Shown: positions 23,085-30,025 of the stretch, piece after piece | Numbering within the stretch: position 1 is the first letter of the stretch | Layout: the number at the start of each line of letters is the position of its first letter | DNA from: Amycolatopsis keratiniphila subsp. keratiniphila | Lineage (GTDB): Bacteria; Actinomycetota; Actinomycetes; Mycobacteriales; Pseudonocardiaceae | Assembly (NCBI RefSeq): GCF_001620365.2 | Contig: NZ_LQMT02000022.1 | Coordinates: 1 to 64,000, forward strand | Direction of reading: 5' to 3' | Length of the DNA: 64,000 bases | Translations under genes and position numbers: made by a program | The notes under the pieces: generated by a model | Told to the model about the DNA's origin: nothing | What the model saw: the letters and a program-made list of their open reading frames with translations, nothing else | Databases searched by the model: none

Positions 23085-23723
23085 TCAGGAACCCTTCAGA
23101 TTCTTGATTGCCGCTGCGGCCACCCTGGTCGCCATACCGCAGGGATCGGAGACCAGGGGATTCCCGGATGACAGGTGCGGGATCACCGTGTAGACGAGGT
23201 CGTCCCGGATGCCGACCGCGAGGGTGCAGGTCCCTCTGCCTTCGCTGCCGTTGGCGTAGATGACCGCAGGATGTCCGCCGACCGGCTCCACGGGTCTGAA
23301 CGTGGTCAGGCCACCGGTCGAGTTCTGTGCGTATAGAGCGCTCAAGCCGTCCTTATTGCCGACGAGAAGCCCAGCGCTTACCGTGCTGGGGGCTTCGAGG
23401 AAAAGCCAACTGCAGTTCAGGCCTCCCGCTAGCTCGACAGTGCGTAAGCGCTCGACCTTGCCGCCGATCTCTTCGATCGTCGCTGTCGGGACCGCGCTGC
23501 ACGGATCCGTCTCGACTCTTGTCGTGTCGTTGATCGGGTTCGGTACGGCAGGTGCGCTGTTCGAGGGCAGGTGCGATGATGGCTTCGCAGGTGGCGGCGG
23601 TGTGTTCTTGCCTTTTTCGTCGCAGCCGCTCAGCATTGCGGCGGTGATGGCGACGAGCGACAGAAGGACCGTTGAACGCGCCATACTGCCGGTCCGACGG
23701 GACCTATCGCCCAGTTCTTCCAT
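23085..23723 (-). CDS. DUF3558 family lipoprotein (copy b)
   Basis: A 212-residue paralogue of the lipoprotein at 21800-22405. The lipobox is MLSGC (Cys34), followed by a Pro/Ser linker and the DUF3558 domain with the same cysteines (DPCSAVPTA, LNCSWLF, GTCTLAVGI, DPCGMAT). I use ATG 23723 because it has the GGGGAGG site of the duplicated leader; an internal ATG at 23684 would give a more usual signal peptide but lacks a ribosome site. Thus 13 extra residues precede the signal sequence, possibly a relic of the lost gene that once stood here. Confidence 0.82.
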   Translation of the reverse strand: MEELGDRSRRTGSMARSTVLLSLVAITAAMLSGCDEKGKNTPPPPAKPSSHLPSNSAPAVPNPINDTTRVETDPCSAVPTATIEEIGGKVERLRTVELAGGLNCSWLFLEAPSTVSAGLLVGNKDGLSALYAQNSTGGLTTFRPVEPVGGHPAVIYANGSEGRGTCTLAVGIRDDLVYTVIPHLSSGNPLVSDPCGMATRVAAAAIKNLKGS

Positions 23724-23803
23724 GTCGTGCCTCCCCGCACGGGCCGCGAAGGGCGCGACCTACCCGTAGTCCACCACTGACTCCGGTGAGTGACCGTAGC
23801 AGC
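23724..23803 (-). repeat. Duplicated leader, copy 2
   Basis: Second copy of the 80-base leader found at 22912-22990. It directly precedes DUF3558b instead of the polyproline gene. The two copies differ by a few substitutions and one or two single-base gaps. The remaining gap to 24000 contains nothing else I recognise beyond the GGGAGGG site of the divergent gene. Confidence 0.8.
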
Positions 23804-23999
23804 GAACCGCCGCCCTGGCGGCGAATCCGGTCAAGATCACCGCCGCGGACGCAAACGACCTGTTCCAGCACCCGGGGCGGCCGTTCTGCCGTCGCGATCC
23901 CGTGGCATGTTCCGGTCTACTGTCCCGGGCCACTTGCGAACCCCGTGCGTGATCGGCTTCGCTTGGGGCTGAAGAACGACGGGGGAGGGAAGCGAAACG

Positions 24000-26345
24000 A
24001 TGCCGGGTTTTCGGCGCAACAACGGGCCGCGTGATCCGGGGGAAGGTGACCAGAACGGCGACACGTCCCTGCCGCCGCTCGACCCGTTCGACCCGAACCC
24101 CGACAAGCGGTACGAGGTCCCGGCGTCCGAGCTGATGAAGCCGGGGACGACGGGGCTGCTCCGGTGGCGCCGCCAGGCGACCAACGCGCCGATCGTGCAG
24201 GTCGAGGACGCGTACATCACCGGGACGCTCGATCTGCGCGCCGCCGACATCAAGTATCTGTTCCGGTTCGAGCGGTGCCGGTTCGAGCATCCGCCGGACG
24301 TCCGCGAGGCGCATCTGCTCGGGCTCGTGTTCCGCAAGTGCTGGCTGCCCGGGCTCAAGGCGCGCAATCTCCGTACCCGCAACGACGTCCGCCTCATCCG
24401 CAGTGTCGTGCACGTCGACGCCGAGCACGAGATCGAGGAGACCACGGTCCAGCGCGGCGACGATCGCGAGCGCGGGATGCCCAACGCGGCGGTCAATCTC
24501 ACCGACGCGGTCATCGAGGGTTCCGTCGTGCTGACGCGTACGGTGATCACTCATCCGCGCGGCAAGGCGATCCAGGCCGACCGGGTCAACATCGTCGGCG
24601 CGCTGCTGGCGTATCGGTTGGTGGCCAACGGAGAAGTCCGCATCCCGGGTATGCGGGCAGGCGGTAACGTCAACTTCTCCGGCGCGACGTTGAACAACCG
24701 GGACGGCTTCGCGCTCAACGGCAACGGCATCCACATCGGCGGCAGCCTGCTGTGCGAGGTGGACAACTATGGGCCCGCCGCGCAGCGGAAACGCTTCTCC
24801 GCCAGTGGGATCATGTTCCTTCCGAGCGCCACTGTGGACAGTGACATCATTTTCCGCGAGGCCAAGCTCTCGGTGAACCAGTCCGGGCCGATCGTCGTAG
24901 ACGCGTGGAAGTCGAACGATCCGTACATCGATCCGCGGCCGGCGTTGGTCGCGGATCGTTCGACGGTCAACGGAAACCTCGAGCTGAGCGACGGCATGCA
25001 GGCCACCGGGACGTTGCGGATGGTCAACGCCCGCATCGGCGGTTCGCTGCGGTTGGCCGGGGCCGAGGTCCAGGTCGTCCGCGGGCAGAGCATTCCCTAC
25101 TACGACCGTGCCATCCACCTCGACGGGACCACCATCGGCGGCGATCTCGAGGCGACGAGCCTGCGGGTGCCGTCCGGGCAGCTGCGCATGGCCGACATCA
25201 CCGTCGGTGGCAACGTGCTGGCGTGGAACTCGATGTTCCTGCACCCGCGCCGCGACGTCTTTTCCGCGCGGCGCGCGAAGATCGCGGGCAACTTCCAGCT
25301 CACGGACGCGACCGTCCAGGGCACCTTGCGGCTGCAGGGTGCGGAGATCGGCGGCAGCGTGAACCTCTTCGGCACGAGCCTGACCGAGCCCGGTGCGCGC
25401 ACGCGGACCAGCTATTCGCTGGACGTCCGAACCGCGCGGATCGGCAGGGATCTGATCCTCACCGAGAACAAGGAACGCCCGTTCGTCGCGCAGGGCGGGG
25501 TCAACCTCGACGGCGCGCAGATCGCACGCCGCGTCGACTTCCGCGGCGCGCGGCTCGGTTCCCTGCCGCAGCACGGGATCGCGCTCGACGGCAGTGACGT
25601 GTCGGCCGACGAATTCCTGCTCACGCCCGCCGTTCCCCCGGACGGCCGCATCGTGCTGCGCCGGGCGCATTGCGGGACGCTGGGCGACAACGAGGCGTTC
25701 TGGGCGTCGGCGACGGGGATCGAGCTGGAGGATTTCCGTTACGACGCACTGCAAGAGGACATCGCGCTCGACGACGACCGGGCGATCGACCATCGGATCG
25801 CCTTGCTGCGCAAAGCGATGGACGGTTACCGGCCCGGCCCCTACGACCAGCTGGCGGCGACGCTGCGCGCGTCCGGTAACGAAGAGCACGCCTCCACGGT
25901 GCTGCTGAAGAAGCAGCAGTTCCGGTACGAGGCGCTCGCGAAGGGCTTCAAGTTCTTCGGGCCCGGCGTGCACGTGTGGAGCTGGTTGCAGCGGTCGATG
26001 GTCGGGTACGGCTTCCGTCCGGTGCGTGCGCTCGGCTGGCTGCTGACGCTGCTCGTGCTGGGCAGTCTGTGGTTCGGGTTCGGCGTCGACGACTGCGTCA
26101 CCAAGCCCAATCTCACCGTGAGCGGGCCGCGCTGCCTGGTCAACCAGGACGACACCGGGCTGCAGTGGAACCCGGTGCTGTACACGATCGACCTGCTGGT
26201 TCCGATCGTCGACTTCGGCAACAAGTCACGGTGGTACATGCACGGCATGGACAACTGGGTCGCCGCCGGGTTCACCGCTTCGGGCTGGGTGCTGGCGACG
26301 ACGGTCGCGGCCGGGATCAGTCGTATGCTCCGCCGCGACAACTGA
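24000..26345 (+). CDS. Large beta-solenoid-like membrane protein
   Basis: A 781-residue protein related to actinobacterial proteins loosely annotated as membrane-associated oxidoreductase, though I see no cofactor motif. From about residue 65 to 560 it is built from repeated strand units of the form G-x-L-x-L-x-x-A-x-I-x-G-x-L/V (for example TGTLDLRAADIKYLF, QGTLRLQGAEIGGSVNLFG), predicting a right-handed beta-helix like pentapeptide or bactofilin proteins. Two hydrophobic segments near the C-terminus (about 675-700 and 750-775) anchor it. It is divergent from the DUF3558 cluster. GGGAGGG precedes ATG 24000. Function unknown. Confidence 0.7.
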   Translation: MPGFRRNNGPRDPGEGDQNGDTSLPPLDPFDPNPDKRYEVPASELMKPGTTGLLRWRRQATNAPIVQVEDAYITGTLDLRAADIKYLFRFERCRFEHPPDVREAHLLGLVFRKCWLPGLKARNLRTRNDVRLIRSVVHVDAEHEIEETTVQRGDDRERGMPNAAVNLTDAVIEGSVVLTRTVITHPRGKAIQADRVNIVGALLAYRLVANGEVRIPGMRAGGNVNFSGATLNNRDGFALNGNGIHIGGSLLCEVDNYGPAAQRKRFSASGIMFLPSATVDSDIIFREAKLSVNQSGPIVVDAWKSNDPYIDPRPALVADRSTVNGNLELSDGMQATGTLRMVNARIGGSLRLAGAEVQVVRGQSIPYYDRAIHLDGTTIGGDLEATSLRVPSGQLRMADITVGGNVLAWNSMFLHPRRDVFSARRAKIAGNFQLTDATVQGTLRLQGAEIGGSVNLFGTSLTEPGARTRTSYSLDVRTARIGRDLILTENKERPFVAQGGVNLDGAQIARRVDFRGARLGSLPQHGIALDGSDVSADEFLLTPAVPPDGRIVLRRAHCGTLGDNEAFWASATGIELEDFRYDALQEDIALDDDRAIDHRIALLRKAMDGYRPGPYDQLAATLRASGNEEHASTVLLKKQQFRYEALAKGFKFFGPGVHVWSWLQRSMVGYGFRPVRALGWLLTLLVLGSLWFGFGVDDCVTKPNLTVSGPRCLVNQDDTGLQWNPVLYTIDLLVPIVDFGNKSRWYMHGMDNWVAAGFTASGWVLATTVAAGISRMLRRDN

Positions 26346-26380
26346 GGGTATTTCACATACCATCAGTACGGAGGTATGTC

Positions 26381-26842
26381 ATGACGGAGCCCAGCGCCAC
26401 CGGAAAGATCGCGATCGCCGCCCCGCCCGAGAAGGTGTATTCCCTGGTCAGCGACCCGGGTGCGCTCGCGGGCATGGCCGAGGAATACGAGGGACACCGC
26501 TGGGTCGGCGCCGCGGGAGCCGTCGTCGGAGCCAAGTTCCGCGGGCGAAACCGCCGTGGGTTCCGTCGCTGGAGCACGCTCTCGACGATCACGGACGCCG
26601 ACGAGGGCAAGCGGTTCGCGTTCGAGGTGACCACTTTCGCCGGCCTTCCCGTCGCGCGCTGGCAGTACGACATCGAGGCCTCGGGCGACGGGTGCGTGGC
26701 CGTCGAGAGCACGTGGGACCGGCGGCCGGGCTGGCTTCGCGGGCCGACGTCGCTGTTCACCGGGGTCTGGAAGCGGGACGACGCCAACCGGGCGAACATC
26801 GCCGCGACGCTGGCCCGGCTGAAGGCCGCCGCCGAATCCTGA
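26381..26842 (+). CDS. SRPBCC family protein
   Basis: A 153-residue START/SRPBCC-fold protein (polyketide cyclase/dehydrase-like), beginning TGKIAIAAPPEKVYSLVSDP, with a typical GAKFRGRNRRGFRRWSTLSTI strand region and a final helix (NIAATLARLKAAAES). Such proteins bind hydrophobic ligands in a helix-grip pocket. An ACGGAGG lies seven bases before ATG 26381. The gene follows the beta-solenoid gene by 35 bases on the same strand, but a functional link is not evident. Confidence 0.82.
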   Translation: MTEPSATGKIAIAAPPEKVYSLVSDPGALAGMAEEYEGHRWVGAAGAVVGAKFRGRNRRGFRRWSTLSTITDADEGKRFAFEVTTFAGLPVARWQYDIEASGDGCVAVESTWDRRPGWLRGPTSLFTGVWKRDDANRANIAATLARLKAAAES

Positions 26843-26905
26843 CCCATACCACGGTGGGTCGCGGATCACCGAAAAGAGCAAGGGACCTTTGCTACCACTT
26901 GGGGC

Positions 26906-26943
26906 ACATGTGGTGGCGCACGACGCTCAACGCCACCACATGT
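26906..26943 (+). terminator. 13-bp stem-loop after the SRPBCC gene
   Basis: ACATGTGGTGGCG at 26906-26918 pairs perfectly with 26931-26943 around a 12-base loop. It lies 63 bases after the SRPBCC stop in a 261-base non-coding gap. No U-tract follows, so termination is uncertain. Confidence 0.45.
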
Positions 26944-26970
26944 AGCGATCCCAATCCGAAAACTCAAGGT

Positions 26971-26987
26971 ATGAACGGACCGTTCAT
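26971..26987. repeat. 17-bp palindrome ATGAACGG-N-CCGTTCAT, copy 2
   Basis: Perfect 8-bp arms around a central A, identical to the palindrome at 9089-9105 except for the centre. It lies between convergent genes, which argues against a simple promoter operator here. Confidence 0.6.
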
Positions 26988-27047
26988 CACGCGTCGAGAG
27001 CTGCCGACAGGGCCAGCGCCCCCAATGTCACATCGGTGACGTCCAGT

Positions 27048-27070
27048 GCCCCCAATGCCGCATTGGGGGC
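27048..27070. repeat. GCCCCCAATG hairpin and direct repeat
   Basis: GCCCCCAATG and CATTGGGGGC form a perfect 10-bp stem with a 3-base loop. The left half (CCAGTGCCCCCAATGCCGCA) has a second, diverged copy at about 27014-27033 (CCAGCGCCCCCAATGTCACA). Both lie in the gap between the SRPBCC and SMI1/KNR4 genes. The hairpin could end transcription of the minus-strand SMI1/KNR4 gene. Confidence 0.55.
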
Positions 27071-27103
27071 GGCGAAGCGCCGCGGTGAACGCCCAAGCGC
27101 CGT

Positions 27104-27673
27104 TCATTCGACGAACCGCGACCAGAACTCGACGGGCCGCGGCCCGCCCTCCGGAGGCGGGCCCAGCGGCTGGCCGCAGAAGTCGTGCTGCAGGTATCCC
27201 CGCAGGTCGTAGCCGTAATAGACGATGTCGGTCTGATACACCGACAGCACCGGATATCCCGTGCTCCCGGCGATCCCGGGCAGATACCGGTGCCCGCAGA
27301 CGGGTACCAGCTGCGGGGCGAGCGCCAGGTGCGATCGGGCCCGCGAAAGCGCGTCCGCGAGGTCGATCGGGCGCATGCCCCAGTCCGGCAGCCAGAAGCC
27401 GTTGTGTTCGACGTCGTAAAGCACCCCGTCGACCGGCCAGTCCAGGCGTTTTCGCAGTTGATCGGGGTTGCCGCAGCGCCAGTCCGGCCAGCGGTCGCCG
27501 ATCGGCACCCCGGCGGACAGGAACGTCCGGTGGTCGGCGGCGAACCGGAAGCCGAAGCGGGCTTCGACGTCGTCGAGCTCGGCCTCGCTCAACCCGGGAC
27601 GCACGGGTTCGGCCAAGCTCGCCTGGAGGTCGTGTGCCTCCTCGATGGTGAAGGCGTGCTCAACAGTGGACAT
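27104..27673 (-). CDS. SMI1/KNR4 (SUKH) family protein
   Basis: A 189-residue protein with a SUKH-type domain: LSEAELDDVEARFGFRFAADHRTFLSAG near the N-terminus and WDYDVEHNGFWLPDWG-like VEHNGFWLPDWGMRP in the middle. SUKH proteins often serve as immunity proteins against contact-dependent toxins, but many are free-standing. No toxin gene is adjacent. ATG 27673 is used; a GTG at 27694 would add seven residues. The gap before it contains a perfect GAAGGCGCCTTC palindrome (27700-27711). Confidence 0.78.
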   Translation of the reverse strand: MSTVEHAFTIEEAHDLQASLAEPVRPGLSEAELDDVEARFGFRFAADHRTFLSAGVPIGDRWPDWRCGNPDQLRKRLDWPVDGVLYDVEHNGFWLPDWGMRPIDLADALSRARSHLALAPQLVPVCGHRYLPGIAGSTGYPVLSVYQTDIVYYGYDLRGYLQHDFCGQPLGPPPEGGPRPVEFWSRFVE

Positions 27674-27699
27674 GTGTTCGAGCCTAAATTGCACAACGC

Positions 27700-27711
27700 G
27701 AAGGCGCCTTC
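27700..27711. repeat. GAAGGCGCCTTC palindrome
   Basis: A perfect 12-bp palindrome between divergent genes, followed by CCCTTTT on the plus strand. It resembles the core of the longer hairpin at 3691-3743 (GAAGG...CCTTC). Function is unclear. Confidence 0.4.
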
Positions 27712-27825
27712 CCTTTTAACACCCCGCCCTCATCACCCACATGGGCCTCCTCCCGAGGGGTGAGCTCGCCCTCTCAACGCCTGGACCTCGGAACAGCACG
27801 GCCGCACGTGTAGTTCACTCATGTC

Positions 27826-29661
27826 GTGACTTCCCCACGAACGCAGTCCCGTGTGCGCGCGCCCGAGCTCGCCGGCGACGGGTGGCTCAACACCGGCGGC
27901 GAGCGGATCACGCTCGCCGGGCTGCGCGGCCGCGTCGTCCTGCTGGACTTCTGGACCAGCGGCTGCATCAACTGCCTGCACGTGCTGGACGAGCTGCGCC
28001 CGCTGGAGGCCGAGTTCGCCGACGTACTGGTGACCATCGGCGTGCATTCGCCCAAGTTCCTGCACGAGGGCGAGGCGGCCGCGATCGAGGCCGCCGTACG
28101 GCGTTACGAGGTGCACCACCCGGTCCTCAACGACCCGAAGATGACCACCTGGTCGCAATACGCGGTCAAGGCGTGGCCGACGCTGGTCGTCGTGGACCCC
28201 GAGGGTTACGTCGTCCACGTCGCCGCCGGCGAGGGGCACGCCGAGGCGCTGCGCCGGGTGATCGCCGACCTCGTCGCGACCCACGAGGCCAAGGGCACGC
28301 TCCGCCGCGGCGGCAGCCCGTACGTCCCGGCCGAGGAACAGCGCACCGAGCTGCGGTTCCCGAGCAAGGCCGTCACCACCGCCGAAGGCCGCATCCTGGT
28401 CGCCGACACCGGCAACCACTCCATCGTCGAGTTCGCCTCCGACGGCGAGACCATCATCCGCCGCTTCGGCAGCGGTGAGCGCGGCGCACAGGACGGGCCC
28501 TTCGACCTGGCGAGCTTCACCGAGCCGTCCGGGATCACCCTGCTGCCGTACGAGGTCGCCGAGCGCGCGGGCTATCACGCCGTCGTCGCCGACACGGCCG
28601 GTCACCGGCTGCGCGGTATCGACCTGATCACCGGCGAGGTCTCCACCGTCGCCGGCACCGGCCGCCAGTGGCGCGACGGCGTCGACACCGGCAAGGCGCT
28701 CGACATCGACCTCACGAGCCCCTGGGACGTCGCCTGGTGGGGTCCCGCGGGCGGCGTCGTGGTCGCGATGGCGGGCAACCACACGCTGAGCGTGTTCGAG
28801 CCGGTCTCGGGCACCATTCGCCGCTTCGCCGGCACGACCGTCGAAGGGCTGCGTGACGGCGACGTCCACGAAGCGTTCTTCGCGCAGACGTCCGGCCTGA
28901 CGCCCGACGGGCAGAAGCTGTGGCTCGCGGACGCGGAGACGTCGGCGCTGCGCTGGATCCAGCCCGAGGGCGAGACGTTCACCGTGCACACCGCGGTCGG
29001 CGTCGACCTGTTCTCCTTCGGCCACGTCGACGGACCCGCCGACAAGGCGCTCCTTCAGCATCCGCTCGGCCTCGCCGTGCTGCCCGGCGACACCGTCGCG
29101 ATCGCCGACACCTACAACGGCGCCATCCGCCGTTACGACCCGCTCACCCGCCAGGTCATCACGCTCGCGACCGGGCTCGCGGAGCCGTCCGGGCTGCTGG
29201 TGCACGACGGCGAACTGCTGGTCGTCGAGTCGGCGGGCGGCCGGATCGGGCCGGTGCCGCTCGGGGAGCAGGCCGTGGCGGGCGACGCGCACGCGGTCCG
29301 TCGTCCGCCGACCGTGCTGGCGCCGGGCGAGCTGGAGTTCTCCGTCGTCTTCACCCCGCCGCCTGGCGAGAAGCTCGACGACCGGTTCGGCCCGTCGACG
29401 CGGCTGGAGATCAGCGCGTCGCCGCCGGAACTGCTCGCCGACGGCGCCGGGGTGGGCACCGACCTGTTCCGCAAGCTCCGCTTCGCCGAGGGCGTCACCG
29501 GGGGAGTCCTGCAGGTCGTCGCGCAGGCGGCGAGCTGTGACGACGGCGGCGAGCATCCCGCCTGCCGCATCACCCGGCAGGACTGGGGCGTGCCGGTGCG
29601 GTTCGAAACCGGCGGAGAAAGCGTGCTGAGCCTGGTCATGGCGGGCGACCCGGGTAAGTAG
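27826..29661 (+). CDS. Thioredoxin-like protein with NHL repeats (NHLRC2-like)
   Basis: A 611-residue protein. Residues 1-160 form a thioredoxin-like AhpC/TSA or TlpA-type domain with a C-I-N-C active site (Cys47, Cys50) and the cis-proline segment KAWPTLVVVDPEG. Residues about 180-500 form an NHL beta-propeller (VADTGNHSIVEF, VADTAGHRLRGI, IADTYNGAIRRYD). A C-terminal beta domain follows. The order matches the NHLRC2 family. No signal peptide is visible, so it is probably cytosolic. GTG 27826 is the start. A GroES paralogue follows by 10 bases. Confidence 0.88.
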   Translation: MTSPRTQSRVRAPELAGDGWLNTGGERITLAGLRGRVVLLDFWTSGCINCLHVLDELRPLEAEFADVLVTIGVHSPKFLHEGEAAAIEAAVRRYEVHHPVLNDPKMTTWSQYAVKAWPTLVVVDPEGYVVHVAAGEGHAEALRRVIADLVATHEAKGTLRRGGSPYVPAEEQRTELRFPSKAVTTAEGRILVADTGNHSIVEFASDGETIIRRFGSGERGAQDGPFDLASFTEPSGITLLPYEVAERAGYHAVVADTAGHRLRGIDLITGEVSTVAGTGRQWRDGVDTGKALDIDLTSPWDVAWWGPAGGVVVAMAGNHTLSVFEPVSGTIRRFAGTTVEGLRDGDVHEAFFAQTSGLTPDGQKLWLADAETSALRWIQPEGETFTVHTAVGVDLFSFGHVDGPADKALLQHPLGLAVLPGDTVAIADTYNGAIRRYDPLTRQVITLATGLAEPSGLLVHDGELLVVESAGGRIGPVPLGEQAVAGDAHAVRRPPTVLAPGELEFSVVFTPPPGEKLDDRFGPSTRLEISASPPELLADGAGVGTDLFRKLRFAEGVTGGVLQVVAQAASCDDGGEHPACRITRQDWGVPVRFETGGESVLSLVMAGDPGK

Positions 29662-29671
29662 AGTCGTACCT

Positions 29672-29995
29672 GTGTCAGATCGGCCGAAACTCGAGATTCA
29701 GATGCTGCAGGACAGGGTGCTCGTGAAGCTGTCCCCCGAGGACGGGGAGCGCCGAAGTTCCGGCGGCATCGTCATCCCCGCCACCGCGCAGGTGGCGCGG
29801 CGGCTCGCGTGGGGTGATGTACTGGGCGTGGGCAACAGTGTGCGGAACGTCAAGACCGGCGACCGCGTGCTGTTCAACCCGGACGACCAGCACGAGGTCG
29901 AGATCCAGGGCGAGGGGCACCTGGTGATGCGGGAACGCGACATCCACGCCGTGGCGACCGAACGGACCGAACACGGCACGGGGTTGTACCTGTAA
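29672..29995 (+). CDS. GroES-like co-chaperone paralogue
   Basis: A 107-residue GroES-fold protein: MLQDRVLVKLSPEDGERRSSGGIVIP is the Cpn10 signature region (mobile loop about residues 22-32), and VKTGDRVLFNPDDQHEVEIQGEGHLVMRERDI covers the second half. No groEL is adjacent and the sequence is divergent, so it is a paralogue rather than the main GroES. GTG 29672 lies 10 bases after the NHL gene, suggesting co-transcription. Its partner chaperonin is unknown. Confidence 0.8.
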   Translation: MSDRPKLEIQMLQDRVLVKLSPEDGERRSSGGIVIPATAQVARRLAWGDVLGVGNSVRNVKTGDRVLFNPDDQHEVEIQGEGHLVMRERDIHAVATERTEHGTGLYL

Positions 29996-30025
29996 CTCGA
30001 GCCACGGGAGGGGCGGTGAGGGGCG

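Noticed and set aside
23724..23999. Additional short gene between DUF3558b and the beta-solenoid gene
   Set aside because: No frame with a ribosome site; the region is explained by the duplicated leader and the divergent promoter.
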